This document shows positions 24,601 to 36,879 of a DNA stretch of 64,000 nucleotides, one piece after another. Source of the DNA: Limnanthes douglasii subsp. nivea (taxonomy: Eukaryota > Streptophyta > Magnoliopsida > Brassicales > Limnanthaceae). Location of the stretch: the NCBI GenBank assembly GCA_036936605.1, contig JAUPFV010000004.1:285676009-285740008 (forward strand), given 5' to 3'. The stretch's first letter is position 1. Each line of letters opens with the position of its first letter. The translations under genes were made by a program, and so were the position numbers. The notes under the pieces were generated by a model. That model worked only from the letters and a program-made list of their open reading frames with translations, did no database searches and was not told the origin of the DNA.

Positions 24601-25118
24601 AAATAAACACACAATATTTATTTTATGTGGAAAAACCATTTGAATATAAAGGGTGAAAAAGCTTAAGGACTTATTAGAAGTAAACCCGAACTACTTCTAT
24701 TATAATAAAAAATTGATGGTACAACTATATCAAATTCAATATAATTTTTACAACAATTTTAAACATAACAGACTAACAAGAAGAGAAGTAAAAGTGAAAA
24801 ATATCATCAAAATACTGCACTATTTTGGCATTGATTTCTCTCGAATTATAGCACCAGATCACAATCGAAATGGTGAAATTGAAGCATTAGATGTCCAAAA
24901 AATGCTGTCCAAAATTCATAAAAAAATCAACACTCGTGACCCCTCGATAAGACCTTTTATTGCGGCTTTACTCTTTAGAAATCCAAAAATAAAAAATCCT
25001 CCATCTTCTTGTATTTTTTGTGTGTGGCTCTCTTATCTCTTGCCCCTATATATATAAACCTAGGGAAATGAAAACCCTAAGTTATAAAGTGGATATAAAT
25101 TTAGGCCGAACCCTAACA
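24600..25118 (-). repeat. 3' LTR of a Ty1/copia element
   Basis: In the element sense (minus) the LTR starts TGTTAGGGTTCGGCC at 25118, immediately after a purine tract (complement of 25119-25131). A TATATATATAGG box lies near 25045-25060. The left limit is uncertain. The 134-codon plus-strand frame here is an artefact of this LTR. Confidence 0.65.
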
Positions 25119-25530
25119 ATCTCTCCCTTCAGCCCACCACGGGAAAGATACACTCATGAGGTGATCTTTGAACCTCATCCTCATGAGCATACTACAAAGC
25201 TCGACCTAGTTTTGGAGGACGAGCTTAATCAACATGTTTTCACTATTCTTATTAGTGTGGACATTTTCCAACTTTAATTCCTTTGTCTCGATCACATCCT
25301 GCAACCAATGATATCTCACATCAATATGCTTGGTGCATGCGTGATACATTTGATTATTAAATCTATAGCACTTTGACTATCACAAAATATTGCATAGTCA
25401 TCTTGTTTCAACCCAAACTCTCAAATGGACATCTTAAGCCAAAGTATCTCTTTGCTTTCCTCAACTCGTGCAATATACTATGCATCAGTTGTTGACAAAG
25501 GTACATATTTTGTAGCTTGGAGTTCTAGTA
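25119..25530 (-). pseudogene. Ty1/copia RNase H remnant
   Basis: Minus-strand frames: STTDA-YIARVEESKEILWL, IFCDSQSAIDL (catalytic Asp in CDSQSA), then after a shift TKHIDVRYHWLQDVIETKEL and LENVHTNKNSENMLIKLV. It ends in the polypurine tract before the LTR. Upstream pol is missing beyond 25540. Confidence 0.85.
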
Positions 25531-25539
25531 AATGACACC

Positions 25540-26040
25540 CTTTGAAAATAAAAGTTGAATTACTTTTTTTCAAATATAAATTGAACTATTTTTGTAAATA
25601 TGATTAAATTATATTTTACAAATACAACTTGAATATTTTGTTGTTCGTAAAATTTAATAATTTTACGAACAAAGTTGAAATTGTTATCATAAATAGAAAT
25701 TTAACTACATCATCAAAATAAGATATATAACTTTATTTTATTGTAATTAGAAATTAATATTCTTTAAATAAAAATAAATAAATACGAAAGATTTTGTCAC
25801 ATATAGAAACTAAATTGTATTAAAAATATATGAATTAAAACAGTTTTAAACAAATAAATTTTTATCCATTTAAAAAATATTAAACCATCTATTATAAGAA
25901 GTAAATTTAGTTCTTTTAATTAGAAATAAAATGTATTTCATTAATAAAATAAATCTTTTTCTCACAAAACAAAGTGGATTGTATTTCATAATTTGTGATA
26001 CTACATGAACAAAATTAAGATAAATTAGCCAAACGAAATA
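25540..26040. other. AT-rich, nothing recognised
   Basis: No open frame with family motifs. It may include the start of the LTR that ends near 26428. Confidence 0.4.
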
Positions 26041-26428
26041 CCCAAACACATATCTTGCACTGTTGCACAATCAGAAGAGACTTGTTCAAGAAGACAAGTC
26101 CCATAATGTTTCATTGTGTCAACAAGCGTGACGAAAATAGGTATGGCCTTCTGGCCAGACTCAAACTCCCCCAATCACGGACGTATGCGCGACCAAGGGT
26201 TTTAGCATCTGGCCACAACCATACCCAACGAGCCCCAGCCGATAGGACAGGTCTCGTTTGGTCGCACATATATGCACAAATAGAAATAGAGAGCAATTGT
26301 AATCCAAAATATCAAATTTAAACAAGTGTTCATTACTTAGTTCTTCAAGTTCGTTATCTTTTTTTATTGTTGATCCTCGTTTATCGAATATCATAAAGTG
26401 TTAGAAGATTACATGATTTTCCCTCGCA
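26041..26428 (+). repeat. Putative LTR end and leader of a gypsy element
   Basis: GC-richer than its flanks. Placed by the primer-site-like sequence that follows it. No second copy is visible in the window, so the limits are provisional. Confidence 0.4.
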
Positions 26429-26430
26429 AT

Positions 26431-26450
26431 TTTGGTTTCGTTGCCATAGT
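26431..26450 (+). other. Primer binding site-like sequence
   Basis: TTTGGTTTCGTTGCCATAGT resembles the TTTGGCGCCGTTGCCGGGG site common in Tat/Athila elements, with C-to-T type changes at CpG positions. Confidence 0.5.
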
Positions 26451-26529
26451 GATATTAGCCAACATTCAAACCTATCAACTTGAAATCTCACATGATTTTT
26501 TCAACACTATGAAATTGAGATCTGAAAGA

Positions 26530-28100
26530 ATGGCAGCGACTGGGCAAAGGGTATTGGCCTCACAGCTTACTTCACTTAGAAATGCGGACATGAAAAATGA
26601 CCCAAGACATCCCATAATGGTGGGAAGTTCTTAGCCCAAGGAGACGACAGTTTCACCATGCAGAATTCCCGATAATGACAAAAAGAATGATGACTCGTTC
26701 ATTCTTACCAATGAGAGGATTGACGACCTAGCTCGCCAAGTAAGTGAGCTAGTGCAGGTCATCAATAGCATTACTGCAGCTCAAGAAATAATGAGATGAT
26801 CATGTCCCTCACCAGTACGGGCAAGGGAACCCTATCTGGGCTAGACCTAAAACATTTTGGCTTAAAAAGAGCAGTACCACGACAGTCGACCACCAAGCAC
26901 TCGACCTAGATTCTTTCTACATGTTTGAGGTATACCTTAAGAGAATAAACTTTGGACGACTAGATCCTTACCAAAAAATGGACAAACATCATCGACCTCG
27001 AACGTCGTCGTAGTGTAGTACTCACCGGTCATCAATATGAGACTGACTATAGCTTCATGAGGGCTCACGCTCACCATTTAGACAAGAGTCATCTCTCAAA
27101 GAATGATGCATCTTTTTAAGGGAAAACGTTCAGTAACTCCCGATGCGTTGGCATCTATACTAGACGATTTTAGAATATAAAGGGTATATAATTTTCCTCT
27201 CTCACCGAGGATTCTCATGGAGTAGACGCTCGCTGGCCTAGATATAATGAAGTTACAATACTTCACATATACCACAGACCCCGAGTATCACATGATATAC
27301 TTCAGGCGCCTCACGGAATACAACCAATATGAAGATATAGTAATGTGTCGTTTATTTCCTATTATACTCCAATAAGATATCGTAGTGTGGTTCTGTCAAA
27401 TGCCCCAAGGCTCAATCCACACTTTCCTTCAGCTACGAAATCTATTTATGGCTCGATTCTCCTTTAACAAAGAAATAAAGAGAGGGACCGACTACCTATG
27501 GACACTAAAACAAAAGTGAGGTGAGACTCTGAGGGAGTTCGTATCAAGGTATGTCAACCTTAACACCAATACGGTTGACTGTCATTATCGGTTAAAGGCA
27601 TCCATAATTTTTAAAGCACTACTCCTAAAGTTCCAATTCTACAACTCAGTTAAGATGATGAAGCCTCTCATCGTGGCCGACCTAATAGCCCGAGCTCAGA
27701 AATATATCCACCTCAAGGAAATTGACGCTCATAATGGGCATAGAGGAAACTATGCCCCTCAAAAGGCAAAGGCGGTGCTATTTTTCGAAGAGGTTCCAAC
27801 ATCCAAATTATTATGATGACATTTCCACCTGTTTGAGCAGGCTAACCATCCATTTTTAACTGCGTCCAATGCTTAACTCTATGACCATATAAAATATATT
27901 GACCTCATAGTTTATTATAGAAAGATGCCATTGCATCCAACAACCCAAAATCGCAACAAACATGCGAGTATCACCGAGATCACGGGCATGGAATAGAGGA
28001 ATTTTGAGTGCTAAAAATGGATATCCAAAGGTTGATTGAGAGAGGAAAACTGAGGGAGTTCGTCAAGAAACCGAACATAAAACAGTAAGAGCAATCATGC
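26530..28100 (+). pseudogene. Ty3/gypsy gag remnant
   Basis: The protein start MAATGQRVLASQLTSLRNAD is followed by ERIDDLARQVSELVQVINSI (helical). A gag core follows: PDALASILDDF, TEYNQYEDIVMCRLFPIILQ, VVWFCQMPQGSIHTFLQLRN, ETLREFVSRYVNL and LIVADLIARAQKYIHLKE. A knuckle-proximal LIERGKLREFVKKPN phrase lies near 28040. This is the Retrotrans_gag family order. Several stops. The codon pattern is CpG-depleted. Confidence 0.75.
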
Positions 28101-29690
28101 AGCATTTGAAATGCATCATATGGCTTTCAAAACCAAGGGAATACAATATGAGATGAGGTAAACCGATTTGAGGGTCGTCCTAAGGGAGAGAAAATAAGAA
28201 AAAAATCCTAAAATATACATCATAACTATGTATAAAGGCATCAACTGAACGTGTTAGATGCATAGCTCCCGCAAGCACTACACCTGAGAGTTGACCTCAA
28301 CCATCAACCTACCAATGGTCGACCTGATTAAAGCACGTGAACCCGTGGTATCCATACCTGTCATCTTCTTCACTAACAAGTATCTTGGGGATGTCGTCCA
28401 TTAACATGACGATTCCTTCTTAATCACAAACAATATTTTATGGTGTTAAGCACCACAATTTTGGTGGGCAGATGAGTAACGTTTAATGTGTTATTTGGCT
28501 CATCCATAGAACAACTCATTTTCAAATCATCCTACGCCTAACCTTCTATCATGTGGTAGGCTTTCATGGAAAATTCACCATGCTTTGGGAACAATGCTAC
28601 TATAAGTGTCGATTTAAACATGCATATGGGCCAACAGTGAGATTACCGAGTTTGTGGTACTAAACACTCAGACCACAAAAAACTTTATTCTATTGTGTCT
28701 CATATATATCATCATTGTTTGAAGTATGGGATCGACGGTGAAGTAGGCATAGTATAGGGCAACCAAAAGGAAGCCCAAGAAGGACTAGCCAAAGCCCTCA
28801 AATAATCAAGCCAATGATGATCGACATAGAACATCAACCAAAGAGAGGCATGCCACCGAGAATTGAAATGAGACCTCTTAACCCTTACTTTTATGTCTTG
28901 TTATTTTCCTAACTAATCTTGATAATTATTGTACCCAATATATTTTGATAAATGAAAGTACTTATTTTATTTAAAAATTTCTCAACTAAGTGTTCTCTAT
29001 GTCACATGCAGAGGAACTAGCATGACTTCTCGACCAGAACGAAAATATAAATCCTCTTTTATACAAGTTTACTCCCCAAACCGTTGTCATGCCAATAATG
29101 AGTATAAGCTAGACCGGTAATTTTCATGATACTCAATAAAAAAAATTAGAAAATTATGGGTAAGCTTACACAAAAGAGGAAACAAACAACAACGGAGCTC
29201 TCCGCTCAAACTTGCATGATATATATGAAAACCAAATGACAAAGTAACCTCAAATTTCTATCCAAAGTACATGAGGTTGCGTTGGTAGGCCCCACTTTTA
29301 TTAAAAAATAAAGAGAATACATGCATAACAATGACTTAACATACTAAGCAATAAGGCGGGATGGACTACGAGAAATAACCAAATGTATGACACATATCTG
29401 AGTATTTTACTTCCTAGAAAGATATTGGTTAAGATAGTTCGACTGAAAATGCAAATAATGCTTATATTACAATAAATGAGGGTCGTTTATGCCCTCTAAA
29501 ATAAATAAAAATGATGGCCGAGTATGCTCATACTACAACTAAAGAAAGCCACAAATTCCCCAAAGTCTATACATCACACAACAAGAAGAAGAAATTTTAC
29601 AAATAGCAAAGATAAAAAACGAACATCAATAATGATCCATAACGAAATATTACGAAACCTCCTTGTCCCCTCACTAGCCTCGGTCGAAAA
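28101..29690 (+). pseudogene. Possible decayed protease/linker of the same element
   Basis: Only faint similarity can be seen (a P-VDLIKAREPVVSIPVIFF stretch and a post-protease-like region near 28530-28760). No DTG or RT motif is visible, so pol seems largely deleted or unrecognisable. Confidence 0.35.
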
Positions 29691-29699
29691 AGTAAGATT

Positions 29700-30090
29700 C
29701 TGGTGTGTTTTTTGCCTTTACCTCGAGTTAGCACCTTTAAAGGGACAAAGTGATAAGGCATCCTCTCGATCTGAGCCTTGCATGCCTCAAGAAGTTGAGC
29801 CTCAAGACTTTCTACTTGTTAGTGGAGACGCTCCCTCTTGTCCTCCACAGTAGGCTCAGACAATTGGTATAGATCAAATCTCTCCAAGATCCTCGCAAGT
29901 TTTTCATCTAAAGGTTGGTTGAGGGACCCAAATAAGAAAAATAAAGTAGCGGAGTGAGAAGTCGCGAGGTCAAAGTCACAACAAACATCACTATAGGATT
30001 ACTTAAAGGTCCTCGTTTGGGAAGCAAGTGGAACATTGGGAACAGACGATACATAATAGTTCGGAATCTTGGGAAAATGGGACCTAACAT
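29700..30090 (-). pseudogene. Antisense coiled-coil ORF scrap
   Basis: The minus strand reads LDEKLARILERFDLYQLSEP, then VEDKRERLH, a stop, and QVESLEAQLLEACKAQIERM, a heptad coiled coil. It is opposite in strand to the gag at 26530-28100 and lies downstream of it, the position of the antisense ORF in Tat elements. Short and broken. Confidence 0.4.
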
Positions 30091-30129
30091 CTAGTAAGGA
30101 TAACGCTCACGGATTGCTTAGATGGTCTG

Positions 30130-31480
30130 AGCCTCACCCCGTTTGTAAAAAATAAATTTAAGGTTAAGTTTTAGTTTTAGTTTTAGTTTTTAAAGATGAG
30201 CTTTAGGGGTTAGGTTTAGTGTTTGAGTATTATAGATTATATTTTAGGTTAAGGTAGTTTGGTTTAGACTTTAGTTTTGAAATTTAGTATTTAGGATATA
30301 AGGTTATGGTTGAGTTTTAGGATTAAGGTTGGTTAAGATTATAAAATTAAGGTTTTGTTTTGAGATTTAAATTTAAATTAAGTTAGCGGGTTAGTGGTGA
30401 AGTAAAAAGTCATCTAACAAGTTAAAATTAAAATATCAATAAGATCGAATAGACAAATTTGATATGACCTTGATAGTTTTTTTGAATAATACTTATATTT
30501 ATTTCGCAGAGAGGATGACAATTAGACTAATTTCTTTCTCTCTAACCTTCTTCACACCCTTGCATATGACTACTTTAATCTTTATATATTGGTCTTGATT
30601 TGGAGATTAATGAGTAGATGCCCCCCATTTGTGTAGCCTTTTTTGATCTTTTAGATCCTTTACCAGATTGATGTACATCCGTCGTACATTTTCATGTGCT
30701 TTAGTCGTAAAATGTCACACGTTTTATGTACTTGTCATACGTGTCATTTGTACCATTAGTTGCGTGGGAGTAGGCGATACTCGGTCATGAGACAAACAAA
30801 TACATTTAAAATCCGTGTTAGTTTGGGTTCAGAGTTAGTTTTGTTGGCCTAATACCAAGTTAAGTGTTCGTTCACCGTGACGGGATCATGGATCATAATG
30901 AATTTTCCAAAGATCAAGTCGCATTCATGCTTTAAACTCGAATTTAATCATTAAATTCTAGAATTATGATTTATGATTTATACTTGCAATTTAAAATCAT
31001 GGTATATGATTCAAGTGTTGTGCTCAAGGTTAGAATTTACTTTTGAAGTTATGGTATAGTTTAATGCTTATGACTTAGTTTTGAATTTATGGTACAGTTT
31101 AATGCTTATGATCTATGCTATGTTTGAAGATTTTTAAGGGTGAGGTTTGGTTGTTTATATTCTGAAATGAGTTTATGTTTAGATTTACATGTTACCGTTT
31201 ATGTCTAAAGATTAGAGTTATGATTTAAGATTTAGAATTTAGAATAATGGTTTAAAACTAGGTTAGTGTTTAGGTTTATAATTATGATTTAAGATTAGAC
31301 TTTAGTTTAGGATTTCAAGATTTGTGTCTCTAGTCGAGTTTTTGAGTTTATGGTTATAATTGGTGTTTAGGTTATGTTTGGTGTTAAGAGGTACACTTAA
31401 AAATTTAGAAATATAGTTTAGGATTGTAATTTAGTTTACGATTTGTAGCTAGTTTAAGGGTTGGAAGGTTTGATTTCATT
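30130..31480. repeat. Degenerate TTTAGG-rich (telomere-like) sequence
   Basis: The plus strand is dominated by G/T/A phrases such as TTTAGGGGTTAGGTTTAG, TAGTTTTAGTTTTAG, GGATTAAGGTTGG and GTGTTTAGGTTATG. They could derive from the plant telomere repeat TTTAGGG or from a simple GGTTTAG-type repeat. No perfect telomere array remains. Confidence 0.45.
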
Positions 31481-31549
31481 TTCGAGATTTATTTTTAATT
31501 TAATCCTTCTAATATATACTAGTAATTAGAATAAAAAAAATATAAATAT

Positions 31550-32178
31550 TATGATATAAAAACAAGTGCGGGTTAACTAAAAAAATATTCATTAATATTT
31601 AATTTTATTACATATAATATAATAATAAAATATAGAGCATGATGCATATGTTTTTGGAACCACATATCTAAATATTTTTAATAGTTTATGAGTAAATTTT
31701 ACATTTGTTTTTGGTGAAATATAGGTTTCAAAATATAGTAATTTTTGTATAATATTAAATTTTGCAGGTAATAAATCATGAATGTGTGAAATTCAGGTTA
31801 TGTAATACAAAATTTGAGTTGGAAAATTTAAGTCAAAAGTCTAACAACTCATGTAAATGTATGCCTATAAATACTATTAGACTATTCATTTACATGGGTC
31901 TTTACCTTTTTAGCAAAATTACTCTATGTTCTCTTGCTTATATTTCTCCTAGATCTAACTACTAATTGCTTCCACATTTTTAGCTAACTAAATTATCTCT
32001 TTAATATCTCTTTTCCTACAACATTATTTTATACACTATTTTTTCTTATTGGTCGAGCTTCGGCTCATCAATTAACAACCTCTTGTACTCATTGTGAATC
32101 CATTTTACTTTACTTTCATTTTCCTTTAAACCATATTTTCATCACTGAAAAACCTTCTCACATAAAAGTACATTACCA
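31550..32178 (+). repeat. Putative LTR of a second gypsy element
   Basis: Ends just before a primer-site-like string. The region 32040-32150 looks like LTR R/U5 sequence (CCTCTTGTACTCATTGTGAA). No partner copy in the window. Confidence 0.4.
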
Positions 32179-32179
32179 A

Positions 32180-32200
32180 ATTAACGTCGCCTATAAAATA
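32180..32200 (+). other. Primer binding site-like sequence
   Basis: AATTAACGTCGCCTATAAAA resembles the ATTGGCGCCGTCTGTGGGAA site of Tat/Athila-type elements. Confidence 0.4.
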
Positions 32201-32479
32201 AACCAAGATCATAGTGAGAGACTTTATTCAAGACCTTATTCAAAACCATTCATGGTTTTTATCGGTTTCACAAAAAACTAAAAAAATAATTAAAAAAATT
32301 AGTAAAGTAAACTATATATATAGTAAGTTTAGAAGCCATTGATTCCACAAAAAACCAAAAAAACTAATCCAAAAAATAATCGTTATCCTATGTAAGCTTA
32401 AAGCCAACCACTATACCAGAAGGATCCCCTTGTGCTTGAGGAACCTGACGAACACAAACTTCCAATAATAGCTAGACCG

Positions 32480-34200
32480 AATGAATAAGGACCACCTGAC
32501 AAATATAATATTGATTCGTAGTTTGGTGGTTAATAATGGTCGGACTCATTGTCTTCATAATGTGGTTCATCGTTCCAAAGAGGATAACAATGATGAAAAA
32601 GAAGATAATATAGTTTCTTTCCTGCTGAGCAATAGATGGATTCCTTCTACGCGTAATAATTTTATCACTCTAACCATTTAAGAACATATCGTTCAAGAGA
32701 CACTCTGATCGTGAGTCCTCCAACACGATGATATAGCATAATCATCGTCATGATCGTTCTCAAACCTAGACGATAAGTGAAACACATTCTTTTCATCATC
32801 AAAATAAGATAAGTATGAAAGCACGTGATATGAGCCTCACCATACGCAATAAGAGAAAAAATGAATCACAATCTATCCACTTTCTCCCCTAATGGATCAG
32901 TCAAAACAGTTGACGTACCTCATCATTCGCACGTGAACCATACAAACTAGCAGAACTTTTTTATTATTCCTCCAATACATCAGCCAAGTTATTAATGTGC
33001 ATAACTACCACCACCATATTTTTTCAAGGTTACCCGTATGAAAACAAAATGAGTTTCATTTCAATTCCTCCAGCTTTGTAGTGGTATGATCATTAATAGT
33101 ACATGACATCATTTTCACTGTACCAGCACATCAAGGACACCCTGGCTCATTTTCTGCTAAATAGAGATTCATTCTCGTTTGTTCTTTATTGGCTTCTTAG
33201 ATCTTCTGGGGTGACTTAACACCAAAGTTCAACCAGTGCAAGATAGACAAAGTATGATGACACTAGAGATCCAGCGCATCATATAGAGTAGTTCAAGAAT
33301 GTGATGTTGGGTTTTGGAGGATATTTCATTCTCTTGTGCATATAGTTATCCATGAATTTCATATATACTGTTCTGACATGCTTTAACAAATTTATTTCAT
33401 ACATCATCCAAAAAATTGATATGTTATGGACTGCATTTAGTAATCAATTCGTTAGGTCTAAAGTCATCAAATGAGTTGATGAATATACAATTACCATCTG
33501 AAATATATTTCATTAGGAGTACACTCAACACCACGATCTAGTGTTCATTATAGCTTATAGGAACGGAATATTGTAGGATCTATTGGCAAAAAGTATCATG
33601 AAGAAGAACCCCTGAAATTTAGGTATTTGTTGGCTCAGGTGAAAAAGAAAATAAAAATAGATGAGAGTATGATAGTCAATAATTTCAGGGGTTTCAAACA
33701 CCTACCCTCCTTACTATCCTTTGGGGAATGTTAATGAACATGTCATAGTGGCACAAGTTCAAACAGAAAAACCTCCTATCGAAGTGTCAGCGAGGTCAAA
33801 ATATCATAAATAAACACAAAGACTCTGAGGCAAGCTGTGAAATAACTTTAACAACTACAGTAGCAACCAAAATCATGAACAGTTTGGCTGAGGACCCTAC
33901 ACAAATCTTAATGAGAACCTGAGGGTAATTTGTGATAAGGCCGACGTTATAGTCATATTTTGGACGCCCGAGAATATGTAGATTTCCAAGGAGATGAATG
34001 ATAATAAAAATTCTTACAAATCCCACAACGATGTGAGATGCTATACTCGAGACTATCTTGCTTTTAAAAATGAAATATAGAACCTGATTGATGCATGCAA
34101 GCTTGTGGAGTTTATCAAGAAGAAACCAAAAGTTGAGCAAAAACAGGTTGTGGTTGAACCTCAACATCTAGCTAAGTAGGAACAACAAAATATTATGCAA
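32480..34200 (+). pseudogene. Ty3/gypsy gag remnant
   Basis: Traces: EPLKFRYLLAQVKKKIKIDE and FRGFKHLPSLLSF near 33610-33710, then DYLAFKNEI-NLIDACKLVE followed by FIKKKPKVEQKQ near 34040-34140, the knuckle-proximal CIALKDEIQ-LIDAGKL block of Tat gag. The minus-strand frame 33796-34167 is a shadow. Confidence 0.55.
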
Positions 34201-34479
34201 GTTGTCAAACCGTCGAGAGCCCTGGAGAACATGGTTGTTATGGACAAACAAGAATAGTACCATAATCCATATCCAGTTCGACGGGTACTGCTTACAATAG
34301 CACGAGAGGATAAATTATTAAGTTTCATACAAACTTTGAAGAAAATACATATTAATGATCTAAGATTACGGTATCATGGTAAAATATCAACACATCTATA
34401 TTGAAACCCTCATCATATAATTAACTTTGATAATAATGATCTTAGAAAAATACGACTCCACATGAGGATGTGAAATAGT

Positions 34480-34800
34480 AATAGCTAAGATAGGGAAAGT
34501 AGAAGTTAAAAGGATTATAACAGACACTCACAGTTTAACCAATGTATTGCTTAAAAAGAATTATGATAAGGTGCATGAGGCACTAGTAATAACACCATCA
34601 AATATGGTGTTGACTAGGTTCACTAGTATAGACACCCCAATTTTGAAAGAGTTTAAGCTAGAAATTATGTTAGGCTAACATGAGGATATAAAACATGTAG
34701 AGTCTCTATTTATGGTAGTACATTCACCTTGTTTTTATAATGAAATCTTTTGTGAACCATTATTAAACCATATGCATCAATGTTATATCAATGCCTTTGC
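34480..34800 (+). pseudogene. Ty3/gypsy aspartic protease remnant
   Basis: IAKIGKVEVKRIITDTHSLT matches A-IGKVEVKRIIVDTGSS, with DTG changed to DTH. NVLLKKNYDKV, TPSNMVLTRFTS and LKEFKLEIMLG follow. Then VVHSPCFYNEIFCEPLLNHM, corresponding to VVDCPSSYNAIIGRPLLN. Confidence 0.8.
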
Positions 34801-34899
34801 TACATAATCAACGGTAGGATTGTCGTCAGAAGGAACCATAAAATGGAAAACAAGTGTTATTTAACCTTCATTACAATTAAAATAATAATAATTACTAAG

Positions 34900-35830
34900 T
34901 TCCATGGTCATCTTAGATGATATGGATGACCCTTCAAAGGCCGCTCACCTAATCGATTCGGGGGAAGAAGTGAAGTTCATCAAAGTAGAATAATAGTCCT
35001 ACATCTCGGCCTGGACATAGCGGCCAACTATATAATCGAATTAATGAACTTTTTATCAAAAAACTTGGAGATATTTGCCAGACCTACTTAGTATGTAATG
35101 AGAGTCCTTAGCGAAATCATGTACAAAATTATCCATATAAAACAAGTTTCGACTGAGCAAGCCGAAGAGAAGAGCATTCTCATAGGATAAATCTGAATCG
35201 GTGATATCTGAAATAGACATGCGTAGTGAAGTATGACATATCCGAGAAATAGTCTATATAATATGGATGACCAGCCCATTACAAGAAGAAAAATGGCAAG
35301 TGAAAGATGTGTGTCAACTTCTTAGATTTGAATAAAGTTTCCCAAATGACATTTTTCATTTTCTAGAACTGATGAGCTGGTGGATGTAATTTCCGCAAAT
35401 AAAATGTTGTTCTTGATGGACGCACATTTGGGCTTAAATCAATTTTTCACGCATGAAGCTGATCAAGAACATACCACATTCATCACAAAATGAAGATTGC
35501 ATTGCTATAAGGTATGTCCTTCATATTCGAGAATGTTGGGGTTGCATATCATAGGTTAGTCAACAAGACTTTATCACACCATTTTGACTACAACTACAAA
35601 TTTACGTTGATGATATGTCCTTCATATTCGAGAATGTTGGGGTTGCATATCATAGGTTAGTCAACAAGACTTTATCACACCATTTTGACTACAACTACAC
35701 ATTTACGTTGATGATATGCTGGTTACTGGGAATCATGATGCAAATAATTTGGTAGACCTTACCAAAACCTTTGCCAGCCTCATAAAAGTCAATTAAAAGC
35801 TCAATTCAGATAAATACAATTTTGAAAATC
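34900..35830 (+). pseudogene. Ty3/gypsy reverse transcriptase remnant
   Basis: DSGEEVKFIKVE, then SEQAEE-like lead-in, FSRTDELVDVISANKMLFLM followed by DAHLGLNQ, ADQEHTTFITK and LHCYKV (family: RIDQLVD...LSFMDAFSGYNQI, DQEKTAFIT, YCY-VMPFGLKN). IYVDDM gives the YVDD catalytic box. A 101-bp tandem duplication falls between the last two blocks. No RNase H or integrase follows. Confidence 0.8.
35513..35714. repeat. Tandem duplication, 2 x 101 bp
   Basis: The unit starting TATGTCCTTCATATTCGAG is repeated head to tail at 35513 and 35614 with a single visible difference (ACAAATTT versus ACACATTT). It lies in the RT remnant just before the YVDD motif. Confidence 0.95.
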
Positions 35831-35839
35831 ATTAAATAC

Positions 35840-36560
35840 ATGATCAATGAGATATGAATAGAAACAAATCATACAGAACTATCAAACTTAACTTGCAACA
35901 GAGATACTCCGAAACATCAATAGAATAATAAAACACATCTATCATTTTAAATAAATTAAAATTTTAATACTAAAATTCTACATTATTAATTCGGTTTTAC
36001 TACTCAATTTCCATTCAATTTTCATTCTTTTTCACTATTCAATTTTCATTCATAAACTATCAAAACTAAAAATATATTTCAATTAAGTTTATGCTCTATT
36101 TTTAGTACATGTTTTGGCGGTATTTAGCTAAGTTTCAGAAAAAACTCTCAACTCTCTTGTACTAGTTTATGATGTCAGTGTACTCCCTCTTCAGAACCTG
36201 TTATGAATGAGCATAGTACTTAAAATTTCTAATCACAAATTCAACCGTCGTGACATGAAACTGAAAAATAGGCTAAAAACAAGATTCATAGAAGAAATAT
36301 CATAGTAGCAGCAGCAGCCTAGCAGGTAAGCAAATTGCTTTTGTTCGGGGGACCATTCCTAAATTATAGGTCCCATTATTTACTGTATCTTTTCACTCAA
36401 TGAAAGATGCCATAAGTGCTGGATCACGCCTCTTCCGTCTTCTCTCTGGAAAAAATCGATATGTGGATATGCAACACCACCCTGCTTACTTAGACATTAT
36501 CATTATTGTTTTCTATTTGTCGATTTCTTGTGGGGATCAGAATATATAAGTTGAAGCACA
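35840..36560. other. Low-repeat stretch with a 49-codon frame
   Basis: Unlike its surroundings it lacks transposon motifs. ATG at 36400 opens MKDAISAGSRLFRLLSGKNR and stays open to 36549. A CAG/GTAAGC donor-like site lies at about 36330. It could be a scrap of a host gene, but I do not recognise the protein. Confidence 0.3.
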
Positions 36561-36879
36561 ATGATTTTGGTATAAAAATATTTTAAATTATGAATCATTT
36601 CGATGCCGCTCATCACATATTCAAACTTAAATCAATTATTTATTAAATAAATTTAAATCACACTCAACGTATACTATAAATTGATAAACTAACAAATATT
36701 TTAAAATTAATGTTGATTATACTTTTAAATTATATTTGTTAAAAACATTCTTTTACATAGTTAATTATTTTGTATAATGAAACTAAAGTTTCTTTTACGG
36801 AATACTATTTATTAATTGTATAAACATTTTTTTAGATTTTTTTTCGTTTACTTTACTCACGAAGTTCATAATTATTTCA

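Noticed and set aside
24653..25057. 134-codon plus-strand open frame
   Set aside because: It lies inside the 3' LTR of a minus-strand copia element (polypurine tract, TGTTAGGG start, TATA region), so it is a chance frame in LTR sequence.
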